Source of the DNA: Saccharopolyspora soli
Lineage (GTDB): Bacteria > Actinomycetota > Actinomycetes > Mycobacteriales > Pseudonocardiaceae
Direction: 5' to 3'
DNA length: 64,000 nt
NCBI RefSeq assembly: GCF_022678645.1
Contig: NZ_JALBWV010000008.1
Span: 62,001-126,000 of the forward strand
Part shown: piece by piece, positions 17,801-37,806 of the stretch
Position numbering within the stretch: the stretch's first letter is position 1
How the letters are laid out: every line of letters starts with the position of its first letter
The notes under the pieces: model-generated
Database searches by the model: none
The model's input: the letters and a program-made list of their open reading frames with translations, nothing else
Told to the model about the DNA's origin: nothing
Position numbers and translations under genes: made by a program

Positions 17801-18286
17801 GTCCCGTACATCGTGAACGGCAACGCCGGTAAGACGCCATCGACGCTGCCGACCGACGGCGGGTTCAACGGCTGGTCGCTGGTGGGCATCGACCCGAACG
17901 GCGAGCGAGCACCGGAGGCCGACCGGCACCGCACGGCGCCCGAATCGCGTTCCGAGCGGCCGTGGTTGCGCGTCGAGTTCCGACCGCACGTCGACGGCCT
18001 CGCCCTCGATCCGATCGGAGAACTGCGCACCGGTACGACGACCACTGTGCACGCAACGGTGACCCAGCACGGCACCGCGGTGCCCGTCGCGTACCCGGTG
18101 AGTGCGGACTGGTCCGGTGCGCAAGGTGTCCACGTCGGTCCGGTGGAGCAGGCTGATCCGCTCGACATCGCCAGCTACGACCCGCGCACCGGAGTGCTAA
18201 CCGCACTGCGTTCCGGCAGCGGTGCGCTGACGGTGACGGTGAACGGTGCTACCACCACCGTGCCGGTGAACGTCAAGGCCGCGTAG
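14834..18286 (+). CDS. Secreted phosphodiester glycosidase-metallophosphoesterase fusion
   Basis: An 1150-residue exported protein with a signal peptide at residues 1-28 (cleavage near ALAEP). Residues about 60-430 are a phosphodiester-glycosidase (NAGPA-like) domain with NGDFFDIN and DALNLDGGGSSTLV (about 375-388). Residues about 430-600 contain Ig/Big-like beta repeats, and about 600-760 a carbohydrate-binding-like beta sandwich (VVADFADAAQWKF). Residues about 780-1045 form a calcineurin-like phosphoesterase with SDAQF, INGDW, GNHE (861-864), WHHPP and GGHVG. A C-terminal Ig-like domain completes it. It probably uncaps and dephosphorylates phosphodiester-linked sugars such as teichoic-acid-type or glycan phosphodiesters. 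GTG start; an ATG 15 bases on is possible. Confidence 0.83.
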   Translation: MRTTTMRLFGAGALSAALVMGSVAPALAEPVGAGDSPIDSAPALLGADPSAGRTPAASSRLDEPSLVLGDSGGQRIMIDKTERPVAPGLELSSFQWLDAAGFLRGDALVADLGTQGLSGDYLFPGEVAKGEALSQQAEREHAVAAVNGDFFDINNSTAPLGVGLSKDGMVKGPVPGWNHAVGIDAQGIGRMTEMFLEGSVSMPGPRTARLDGLNQHQLPPGGIGAYTSLWGSYTRAPATAGASRVREVTVVDGKVTTVATEAGSGAIAENSLVLVGLDAGADALEPLRVGDAVSLNYAPRSDDGQMSFAVGGNTVLLRDGVVQPQDDQAVHPRTSVGFSADGRKMFLVTIDGRTRESRGMTYQELGAFMKELGADDALNLDGGGSSTLVAREAGEPGVDVENDPSDGAERPVPNGLALFAAQGSGRLTGMRVVPAADEEDESLSRVFPGLTRKLAALGYDETYAPVAADPHWQVQPATVGQIGKDGTFTAANSGDAEVIANDHQASGKLLVTVLGPLARTRADIDKVVLANPQATGTFGIVGYDRDGFQAPIDPADVELDYDRSQLDITPTAEGTFQVRAKADRVGSVVTATVRGVVTHVPVSVGLDDVVVADFADAAQWKFGTARGSGSVEPATGRDGGPALKLSYDFTQSTATRTAYATAPAPIQLPGQPLSVGAWVYGEGKGEWTAFTIVDAEGTSQSLYGPYITWTGWQYVEVPIPQTVAFPVTVTRFYTIETSATRQYTGSVLVDDITAKVAPQVAVPASPRVEDPVVVQDGSVAGDDRRWRFAVVSDAQFIAADPNSPLVEAARRTLREAVAANPDFIVINGDWVDTGYPEDLALAHRVIDEEIGDKVPWYYNPGNHEVYGSGNQANFRAEFGETHRSFDHNGTRFVLLDSSLGTLGGGGFDQWTMLRGALDGAAKDANINGVVAMWHHPPRDPSPLQNSQLTDRTEAEVVEQWLADFRRDTGKGAAFIGGHVGSFSANSVDGVPYIVNGNAGKTPSTLPTDGGFNGWSLVGIDPNGERAPEADRHRTAPESRSERPWLRVEFRPHVDGLALDPIGELRTGTTTTVHATVTQHGTAVPVAYPVSADWSGAQGVHVGPVEQADPLDIASYDPRTGVLTALRSGSGALTVTVNGATTTVPVNVKAA

Positions 18287-18294
18287 CCGGAATC

Positions 18295-18331
18295 CCGGTG
18301 CCCCGGCCGTCACGATCGGCCGGGGCACCGG
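18295..18331. terminator. Hairpin terminator after the fusion phosphoesterase
   Basis: A perfect 15-bp stem (CCGGTGCCCCGGCCG at 18295-18309 with 18317-18331), loop TCACGAT, starting 8 bases after the stop codon. Confidence 0.75.
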
Positions 18332-18600
18332 TATGTTCGGTATCCATAGTGGACGATTGCTGTTCAGTTTCCGGTAGCGGGCGATGAGGGCGGCGAACTC
18401 GTCGAGTTTTCGGAGCGTGGCGGATTCCGGCATCGTTGGCAGCAACGCGCCGGGTGAGGAAAGTGGCGATTCCGAACTTCACGCTGCTTTCGACTCTCTT
18501 GGCCAAAGCGGCAAGGAGCGGTTGACGTGCTTCGCGCTGGTCGTGAGCGGTAATGGTCGTTCTGACGGCCCTTAGCACTCACGACCTGGTGCATCCGGGT
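18332..18600. other. Intergenic region with possible gene debris
   Basis: About 270 bp between the terminator and the 3' end of the formyltransferase gene. Two short overlapping minus-strand frames (one reading KLDEFAALIARYRKL, another ARQPLLAALAKRVESSVK) have partly coding-like composition and may be a decayed small gene. Nothing is recognisable. Confidence 0.3.
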
Positions 18601-19545
18601 TCAGGGGTGGGGGGTGAGGTAGCCGCCCATTTTTTGGAAGTAGTCCGTTGCCGCGTGTTCGATGCCGTCTTCGGTGCGCAGTCTTTCGATCACCAGGCCG
18701 GGGTTCTGGCCGTAGCGGGCGTTCGCGCCAGCCGTGATCACCACGCCGTCGCCTTCCGGGATGAAGATCCGTCCCGGCGTGCCGCCGTACCTCGCCTTCG
18801 ACACCGACGCTCGCAGCAGCCGGATTCGTTCGCCCTTGTGGAAGGTGAACGCGTTCGGGTACGGGTCGGACTGCGCTCGCACGAGTCGGTCGATGTCCTC
18901 GGCGGGCCACGTCCAGTCGATCCGACTGTCCTCCATGGAGCGCTTGTGGAAGAAGCTGGCCTTCGTCCGGTCCTGCGGTGTCCAGTCGGTGCGGCCGGAG
19001 GCGATCAGCGCGACCGCTTCGGTGACGAGCGGGTTGATGAGATCCACCGTCTTGTGGAACAGGTCCGTCGCGGTGTCCCGCGGCCCCACTTCGACCGCGC
19101 GCTGGAGCACGATCGGTCCCGCGTCCAGCTCGTCGTTCATCATGTGGGCCGTCACGCCCACCTCCTTCTCGCCGTTGATCAGCGCCCAGATCAGCGGGGA
19201 GAAACCGGCGTACGCGGGAAGCAGCGAGTCGTGCACGTTGAGCGTGCCGTGGCGCGGCAGCGTGAAGATCTCCGGTGGGATCCACGTCCGCCAGTTGTTG
19301 GCCACGATGAGGTCCGGCTGGATCTCGCGGAGCCGGGCGGTCAGCTCGTCGTCGGGGCGGTTGCGCAGCACCACTTCGGCACCGTGCTGCGCGGCCAGGT
19401 CGGCCACCGAGTCGGCCCAGATCTTCTCGTAGGCGTGGTCGGACTTCGGGTGGGTGACCACCAGCGCGACCTCGTGCTCCGAGTCCAGCAAAGCCTGGAG
19501 GGTGCGGTGCCCCCACGTCTGGTAGCCGAACATCACGATGCGCAT
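18601..19545 (-). CDS. N5-hydroxyornithine formyltransferase (siderophore biosynthesis)
   Basis: A 314-residue protein of the methionyl-tRNA formyltransferase fold, like CchA of coelichelin biosynthesis. The catalytic triad is Asn103-His105-Asp141 (LNVHDSLLP and MMNDELDAGPIV), the same spacing as N108-H110-D146 in tRNA formyltransferase. It would transfer formyl from 10-formyl-tetrahydrofolate to the N-hydroxyl amine of N5-hydroxyornithine, creating a hydroxamate ligand. Lineage-specific C-terminal half. A strong ribosome site (GGGGAGGAG) precedes the ATG at 19545. Divergent from the ornithine monooxygenase across a promoter region with iron boxes. Confidence 0.9.
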   Translation of the reverse strand: MRIVMFGYQTWGHRTLQALLDSEHEVALVVTHPKSDHAYEKIWADSVADLAAQHGAEVVLRNRPDDELTARLREIQPDLIVANNWRTWIPPEIFTLPRHGTLNVHDSLLPAYAGFSPLIWALINGEKEVGVTAHMMNDELDAGPIVLQRAVEVGPRDTATDLFHKTVDLINPLVTEAVALIASGRTDWTPQDRTKASFFHKRSMEDSRIDWTWPAEDIDRLVRAQSDPYPNAFTFHKGERIRLLRASVSKARYGGTPGRIFIPEGDGVVITAGANARYGQNPGLVIERLRTEDGIEHAATDYFQKMGGYLTPHP

Positions 19546-19581
19546 GGGGCTCCTCCCCGGACGACGCCAAACCGGCGCTAG

Positions 19582-19600
19582 TCAAGCAAGGCTTGCCTAA
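19582..19600. promoter_or_regulatory. IdeR/DmdR iron box (formyltransferase side)
   Basis: The 19-mer TCAAGCAAGGCTTGCCTAA matches 13 of 19 positions of the IdeR consensus TTAGGTTAGGCTAACCTAA. It lies 37 bases upstream of the formyltransferase start. Iron-loaded IdeR would repress it. Confidence 0.65.
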
Positions 19601-19648
19601 TTGCACAAGGCTGTCGAGCGGGATGAGGATCACTCCGAAAGGACTATC

Positions 19649-19682
19649 TGAGGTAAGGCTTAGTTAGGTTAGGGTTGCCTCT
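19649..19682. promoter_or_regulatory. Overlapping iron boxes before the ornithine monooxygenase
   Basis: Two overlapping IdeR-type sites, at 19649-19667 (12 of 19 consensus matches) and 19664-19682 (14 of 19), end 29 bases before the monooxygenase ATG. Overlapping boxes allow two dimers to bind, as seen at tightly iron-regulated siderophore promoters. Confidence 0.75.
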
Positions 19683-19711
19683 GTTTGGCTGATCACGGCG
19701 ATGGGACAGGC

Positions 19712-21052
19712 ATGTCAGAGGCACGGCTGCGCAGCGGTACACCCGTCTACGACCTGGTCGGAGTGGGTTTCGGCCCGTCGAACCTGGCGCTGGCGATCGC
19801 GGTGAGCGAGCACAACGCCGCAGGCCAGGAGACCGTCACGGCGCACTTCCTGGAGCGGCAGGAGCGCTTCGGGTGGCATCGCGGGATGCTCATCGACGAC
19901 GCGACCATGCAGGTCTCGTTCCTCAAGGACCTGGTGACCCAGCGCAATCCCGCCAGCCGCTTCAGCTTCCTGTCGTACCTGCACGCGCAGGACCGGTTGG
20001 TCGACTTCATCAACCACAAGAGCCTGTTCCCGCTGCGCATCGAGTTCCACGACTACTTCGAGTGGGCGGCGGCACAGGTCGACGACATGGTGTCCTACGG
20101 GCACGACGTCGTCGCCGTGCGGCCGGTCCTGGACGGTGCCGAGCTGGCGTTGTTCGACGTCGAGACCGCGACCGGTGAGGTGTACCGGGCGCGCAACGTG
20201 GTCGTGGCGACCGGCCTGCGGCCGAGGCTGCCCGACGGGGTGGCGGCTTCCGACCGCGTGTGGCACAACTGCGAGCTGCTGCACCGCGTCGACGGCGTCG
20301 AGCCGGACGAGGTGTCGCGGTTCGTCGTGGTCGGCGCCGGGCAGAGCGCCGCCGAAGTGACGGCCTTCCTGCACGAGCGGTTCCCGAACGCCGAAGTGTG
20401 CTCGGTGTTCGCCAGGTTCGGCTACAGCCCGGCGGACGACAGCCCGTTCGCGAACCGCGTATTCGATCCGGCGGCGGTGGATGCCTTCTACGGGGCGCCC
20501 GAGGACGTCAAGCGGCAGATCATGGCTTACCACGCAAACACGAACTATTCCGTGGTCGACCTCGACCTGATCGAAGAGCTGTACCGCAGGGTGTACCGCG
20601 AGAAGGTGCTCGGGGGCCAGCGGTTGCGGATCCTCAACGTGTCGCGCGTGGCAGACGTCGCCGAGGCGGACAACGGAGTGCGCGTCACGGTCGACTCGCT
20701 CAGCACCGGCGAGCGCACCGTGCTCGACGCCGATGTCGTGGTCTGCTCGACCGGCTACCAGCCGTCCGATGCGCTGCCGCTGCTCGGGGATGTCGCGCAC
20801 CACTGCGCCCGCGACGAGCAGGACCGGTTGCTCATCGAGCGCGACTACCGGGTCCGGACCGCGCCCGCCGTGACCGGTGGGGTCTACCTGCAAGGCGGGT
20901 GCACCGAGCACACGCACGGAATCACGTCCTCGCTGCTGTCGAACAACGCCGTGCGATCCGGGGAGATTCTTCAGTCGGTGCTGGACCGGCGGCGTGCCTG
21001 GGGGAACGGGCGGACTGCCGCGTACGCGGTCAGTGGCAACACGGTTGTGTGA
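19712..21052 (+). CDS. L-ornithine N5-monooxygenase
   Basis: A 446-residue flavin N-hydroxylating monooxygenase, homologous to CchB/SidA-type enzymes. It has the FAD motif GVGFGPSN (17-24), the NADPH motif VVGAGQSAAEV (about 205-215), the ATG-like C-terminal motif CSTGYQPSD, and conserved substrate-region residues such as MQVSFLKDLVTQRNP. It hydroxylates the side-chain amine of L-ornithine using O2 and NADPH, giving the N5-hydroxyornithine units used by the NRPS. The ATG at 19712 is chosen; an in-frame TTG at 19685 overlaps the iron box region. The binding-protein gene follows after 23 bp. Confidence 0.93.
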   Translation: MSEARLRSGTPVYDLVGVGFGPSNLALAIAVSEHNAAGQETVTAHFLERQERFGWHRGMLIDDATMQVSFLKDLVTQRNPASRFSFLSYLHAQDRLVDFINHKSLFPLRIEFHDYFEWAAAQVDDMVSYGHDVVAVRPVLDGAELALFDVETATGEVYRARNVVVATGLRPRLPDGVAASDRVWHNCELLHRVDGVEPDEVSRFVVVGAGQSAAEVTAFLHERFPNAEVCSVFARFGYSPADDSPFANRVFDPAAVDAFYGAPEDVKRQIMAYHANTNYSVVDLDLIEELYRRVYREKVLGGQRLRILNVSRVADVAEADNGVRVTVDSLSTGERTVLDADVVVCSTGYQPSDALPLLGDVAHHCARDEQDRLLIERDYRVRTAPAVTGGVYLQGGCTEHTHGITSSLLSNNAVRSGEILQSVLDRRRAWGNGRTAAYAVSGNTVV

Positions 21053-21075
21053 GAGAAGCAGGAAGGTAGATCTCG

Positions 21076-22101
21076 ATGTCCCTCATTTCCCTCAAACCGG
21101 CGAAGGCGTGGTTGCGCCTGCCAGCGATGCTGGTCGCGATGGTGCTGACCGCGATCCTCGCCGGTTGCGGTGCCAGCGGTGGTGCTGGTGGTGATGCGCC
21201 CTCGGCCGTGCCGGGCGGCGTTTTCCCGGTCACGGTCGAGCACCTGTACGGGACGACTGAGATCAAGTCGCCACCGAGCCGAGTGGTAACCCTCGGACTG
21301 TCCGATCAGGACGCCGCGCTCGCGCTCGGTGTGAAGCCGGTCGGCGTCGTGGACTGGTTCAAGGAGCGCCCGTACGGCAAATGGCCGTGGACGAAGGACC
21401 TGTGGAGCGGCACCCAGCCCGAGATCGTGGGTGAGCGCGAGGAGTACAACATGGAGAAGATCGCGCAGCTCCGCCCCGACCTGATCATCGCGGCCTATTC
21501 GGGCATGAGCAAGGAGCAGTACGACACCCTCTCGCAGATCGCTCCGGTCGTCGCCCAGCCCAAGGGCTACCAGCCCTACCTGGCGCCGTGGCAGGCGTTG
21601 TCGTTGCAGGTCGGCAAGGCGCTCGGCCAGGAGGCCAAGATGACCGAGCTGATCAACCAGACGCAGCAGAAGTTCGCCGACGTCCGCCAGCAGCACCCCG
21701 AGTGGGCCCAGCAGACGCTGGCCGTCGCCGACAGCTTCGAGGCCGGGGTGTACGACGCGTTCACCAGCACCGACGCGAAGGCCCTGTTCTTCAAGGAACT
21801 GGGTTTCCCGCTCGTCGCGGACATCGACCGGCAGGCGCAGGCCGGTGCCAACACGCTGAAGATGAGTTCCGAGCAGCTGCCGATGCTCGACGTCGACCGC
21901 CTGGTGTGGGTCACGTCAAGCGAGCAGGCCAACGACCGCATCAGGGCGGAACCGCTGTACCAGCGGCTCAAGGTGCACCAGGAGGGCCGCGACATCTTCG
22001 TGCCGTACGAGAACCCGGATGTCGGCGCGGCGTTCTCCTTCAACACCGTTTTGTCGATCCCCTATGCCATCGACCAGATGGTGCCGCTGCTGACCAAGTG
22101 A
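21076..22101 (+). CDS. Ferric-siderophore ABC transporter substrate-binding lipoprotein
   Basis: A 341-residue protein with a signal peptide and lipobox LAGC (Cys31), so it is tethered to the outer face of the membrane. The mature part is a class III (FepB/FhuD-like) binding protein: PSRVVTLGLSDQDAALALGVKPVGV, then MEKIAQLRPDLIIA and the C-lobe VDRLVWV. It would capture the ferric tetrapeptide and deliver it to the FecCD permeases at 46628-48762, 25 kb away. Co-directional with the monooxygenase and NRPS. Confidence 0.92.
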   Translation: MSLISLKPAKAWLRLPAMLVAMVLTAILAGCGASGGAGGDAPSAVPGGVFPVTVEHLYGTTEIKSPPSRVVTLGLSDQDAALALGVKPVGVVDWFKERPYGKWPWTKDLWSGTQPEIVGEREEYNMEKIAQLRPDLIIAAYSGMSKEQYDTLSQIAPVVAQPKGYQPYLAPWQALSLQVGKALGQEAKMTELINQTQQKFADVRQQHPEWAQQTLAVADSFEAGVYDAFTSTDAKALFFKELGFPLVADIDRQAQAGANTLKMSSEQLPMLDVDRLVWVTSSEQANDRIRAEPLYQRLKVHQEGRDIFVPYENPDVGAAFSFNTVLSIPYAIDQMVPLLTK

Positions 22102-22275
22102 CTGTTCCAGAAGAGGTTTGCGTTGCGGTGCGGGTGGCGGAACCTCAGAAGCCGCCTCGCTGTGGGATCCCCGACATCATGTACTTCCAATTCGCAGTTT
22201 CACTGCACTGTCGGGGCTGTCCTCCCGAGGCGACGTCTGAGAACCCGCGGCGGCGCGAGCTGAGTCCCACACCGC

Positions 22276-22292
22276 AAGCGGCTGCGCCGCTT
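22276..22292. terminator. Small hairpin in the gap before the NRPS
   Basis: AAGCGGC-TGC-GCCGCTT, a perfect 7-bp stem with a 3-base loop, in the 229-bp gap between the binding protein and the NRPS. It may be a weak terminator or attenuator. No iron box was seen in this gap, so NRPS expression may depend on read-through from the monooxygenase promoter or on an unseen promoter. A second dyad, GGAAAGGGCTTTCC, covers the NRPS ribosome site. Confidence 0.4.
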
Positions 22293-22330
22293 ACAAAACA
22301 GACCCCATTGTTGGAAAGGGCTTTCCCTCG

Positions 22331-35868
<13,538 letters not shown>

Positions 35869-35872
<4 letters not shown>

Positions 35873-36063
35873 CCAACCCGTTCGAAGACCCCGAAGGCCG
35901 CTTCTACGTACTGGTCAACGAAGAGGACCAGCACTCGCTGTGGCCGTCGTTCGTGCAAATCCCGGCAGGCTGGCGAAAGGTGTTCGGCGAGGAAACCAGA
36001 GAAGCCTGCCTCACCTACGTCGAGCAGAACTGGCAAGACCTACGCCCAGCAAGCCTGCGCTGA
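35869..36063 (+). CDS. MbtH-like NRPS chaperone
   Basis: A 64-residue MbtH-family protein with the signature tryptophans and pattern [24 protein letters not shown]...PAGWRKVFG...[14 protein letters not shown]. It binds adenylation domains and is needed for their folding or activity. It overlaps the NRPS stop by 4 bases (ATGA), so it is translated together with its partner. Confidence 0.95.
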
Positions 36064-36538
36064 CTCCAGAACGCAGAGTGCGAGCTCGCCGATGAGATCA
36101 TCCGCAACGTACCCGACCGCGAAGATCCCGCCGTGATGCTGTGGAGGATCCACGGCTAAGCGACCACTCCCGCCGCCTCGATGCATTCGGGACTGGCCGT
36201 CCGGCAGCCTCGACAAGCACGGCTACGGTCGGCATTACTGACGACGACCTGACATCCGAGCAGTACACCGACGCCGTCGCCGCTCGGCGCTGAGCTGCCG
36301 ATCCGCGCTCAAGTTGGCGCGCCCGTCGGCGACGGAGGTGGTCCACGGTTTCAAACGAAGGTACGCCGCAGGTCTTTAGGCCCTGTGACCGTGGGCCGAA
36401 CTCTCGGAGCCTTGACGGCGCCTCGGGTGGACGGCGCTGGCCCGCCAGTCGAGCGGATGGGGCCCGCTGTCTGCGCGGTTGTCCGGGGTTACGAGGTGAG
36501 CGGACTTTCCGCATCTCGTTGGTCAGGGAGGTCTTTCC
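36064..36538. pseudogene. 475-bp region with gene debris after MbtH
   Basis: In frame after the MbtH stop, 31 codons with good coding bias read CELADEIIRNVPDREDPAV and end LWRIHG at a TAA (36157). Further on, short fragments read LDKHGYGRHY-stop and DDDLTSEQYTDAVAARR-stop in other frames. These look like ends of broken genes, not functional ORFs. No family is recognised, and the right half (36300-36538) shows only the cupin promoter region. Confidence 0.35.
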
Positions 36539-36976
36539 ATGCCGGACATCGAGTCGAGGACCGCCGGGCAGCAGCCGCGATCGAACGCGTGGCAGTCGGC
36601 GATCACCGTGGTGCAGGAGGCGGAGCCACCCTTCATCCCGGCGGGTGCGCACGCGATGACCATCATCGTCGAGTTCCCACCGGGCGACCCCGGCACTCCT
36701 CCGCATCGGCATTCCGGACCGGCCTTCGGCTACGTGCTGGACGGCGAGATGGTGTTCGAGCTCGAAGGTGAGCCAGCGCGTGTCGTCCGGGCGGGCGAGG
36801 CGTTCTGGGAGCCGGGCGGCGACGTCATCCACTACCAGGACGGCAACAACCGCGACGACGTCCCGGTGCGCTTCACCGTCACCATGTTCTGCGAACCGGG
36901 CAAACCGATGCTCACCTTGGTGGACGCGGAAGAGCTCGTCCAGCGTGAGAACCGCCGGGCGCCGGGCACGAACTGA
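36539..36976 (+). CDS. Cupin-domain protein
   Basis: A 145-residue single cupin. Motif 1 is PGTPPHRHSGPAFGYVLDGE (about 57-76) with two metal His, and motif 2 is EAFWEPGGDVIHYQDGNN (about 87-104). The Shine-Dalgarno AGGGAGG precedes the ATG. It is followed after 50 bp by an NmrA-like oxidoreductase gene, a pairing common in small actinomycete stress/detoxification operons. Function is not determined. It interrupts the siderophore locus and is probably not part of it. Confidence 0.8.
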   Translation: MPDIESRTAGQQPRSNAWQSAITVVQEAEPPFIPAGAHAMTIIVEFPPGDPGTPPHRHSGPAFGYVLDGEMVFELEGEPARVVRAGEAFWEPGGDVIHYQDGNNRDDVPVRFTVTMFCEPGKPMLTLVDAEELVQRENRRAPGTN

Positions 36977-37026
36977 CCGCACGCTCAAGGCTCGGACGTT
37001 CTCCGGCAACGAGGAGGGTCGAAGAG

Positions 37027-37761
37027 ATGAAGATCGCTGTCATCGGTGGGACCGGGCTCATCGGGTCGCAGGTGGTCAAGATCCTGAACGCGAGCGGGCA
37101 CGAGGCGGTGCCGCACTCGCCGTCCACCGGCCTGGACCTGCTCAGCGGGCAGGGCCTGCGCGAGGCGCTGGCCGGAGCCGACGTCGTCGTCAACCTGACG
37201 AACTCGCCGACCTTCGACGAAGCCTCGCCCGCGTTCTTCCAGGAGACCATGGACAACCTGCTGATGGCCGCCAAGGACGCTGGCGTCGGCCACGCGGTCG
37301 TCCTCTCGATCGTGGGCGCCGACCAGGTGCCGGGCCTGGTCTACTACCGCGCCAAGGTGTTGCAGGAGGACATCCTCAAGGCCAGCCCGGTGCCGTACTC
37401 GATCGTCCGCGCCACGCAGTTCTTCGAGTTCATCGACGGGGTGCTGTCCTGGACCGCCGACGAGAACACCGTCCGCCTGCCCGCCACGCTCGTCCAACCC
37501 ATCGCCGCGGCCGACGTCGCCCAGGCCGTGGCCGACGTCAGCCTGGGCGCCCCGCTACACGGCACCCGCAACGTCGCCGGTCCCGAGGTCTTCACGCTCG
37601 ACGAGCTCGGCAAGATCACCCTCGCCGCCCGTGGCGACCATCGCACCGTCGTCACCGACAACAGCGCTGGCATGTTCGCCGCCGCTCCAGGCGAAGCCCT
37701 CATCGCCAAACCCGGCGCCGTCATCGCCAAGACCACCTACCGCGAGTGGCTCGCGCGCTGA
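37027..37761 (+). CDS. NmrA-like NAD(P)-binding protein (atypical SDR)
   Basis: A 244-residue atypical SDR with the N-terminal dinucleotide motif GGTGLIGSQV (7-16), the VVNLTNSPTF segment and VVLSIVGAD. It carries YYRAKVLQEDIL (the Y-x-x-x-K of extended/atypical SDRs) and IRATQFFEF-like C-terminal features (VRATQFFEFIDG). GAGGAGGG precedes the ATG. Co-directional with the cupin. Likely a sugar-epimerase-like or quinone-reductase-like oxidoreductase; substrate unknown. Confidence 0.83.
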   Translation: MKIAVIGGTGLIGSQVVKILNASGHEAVPHSPSTGLDLLSGQGLREALAGADVVVNLTNSPTFDEASPAFFQETMDNLLMAAKDAGVGHAVVLSIVGADQVPGLVYYRAKVLQEDILKASPVPYSIVRATQFFEFIDGVLSWTADENTVRLPATLVQPIAAADVAQAVADVSLGAPLHGTRNVAGPEVFTLDELGKITLAARGDHRTVVTDNSAGMFAAAPGEALIAKPGAVIAKTTYREWLAR

Positions 37762-37763
37762 CC

Positions 37764-37790
37764 TCGTGAGTGCGAAAGCCGGTTGGAGCG
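37764..37790. repeat. Partial copy of the palindromic repeat
   Basis: TCGTGAGTGCG (37764-37774), followed by a diverged CCGGTT-GG-C segment, resembles one arm of the element inside the NRPS. It lies in the 45-bp gap between two convergent genes, the usual place for REP-like elements. Confidence 0.45.
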
Positions 37791-37806
37791 GTCGGCGGTG
37801 TTCGGG

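Noticed and set aside
19685..19711. Upstream TTG start of the ornithine monooxygenase
   Set aside because: It sits against the iron box with no space for a ribosome site; the ATG at 19712 fits homologues better.
36539..37761. Cupin and NmrA-like genes as siderophore tailoring enzymes
   Set aside because: No iron box precedes them, the predicted product needs no such step, and the pair occurs widely as an independent small operon.
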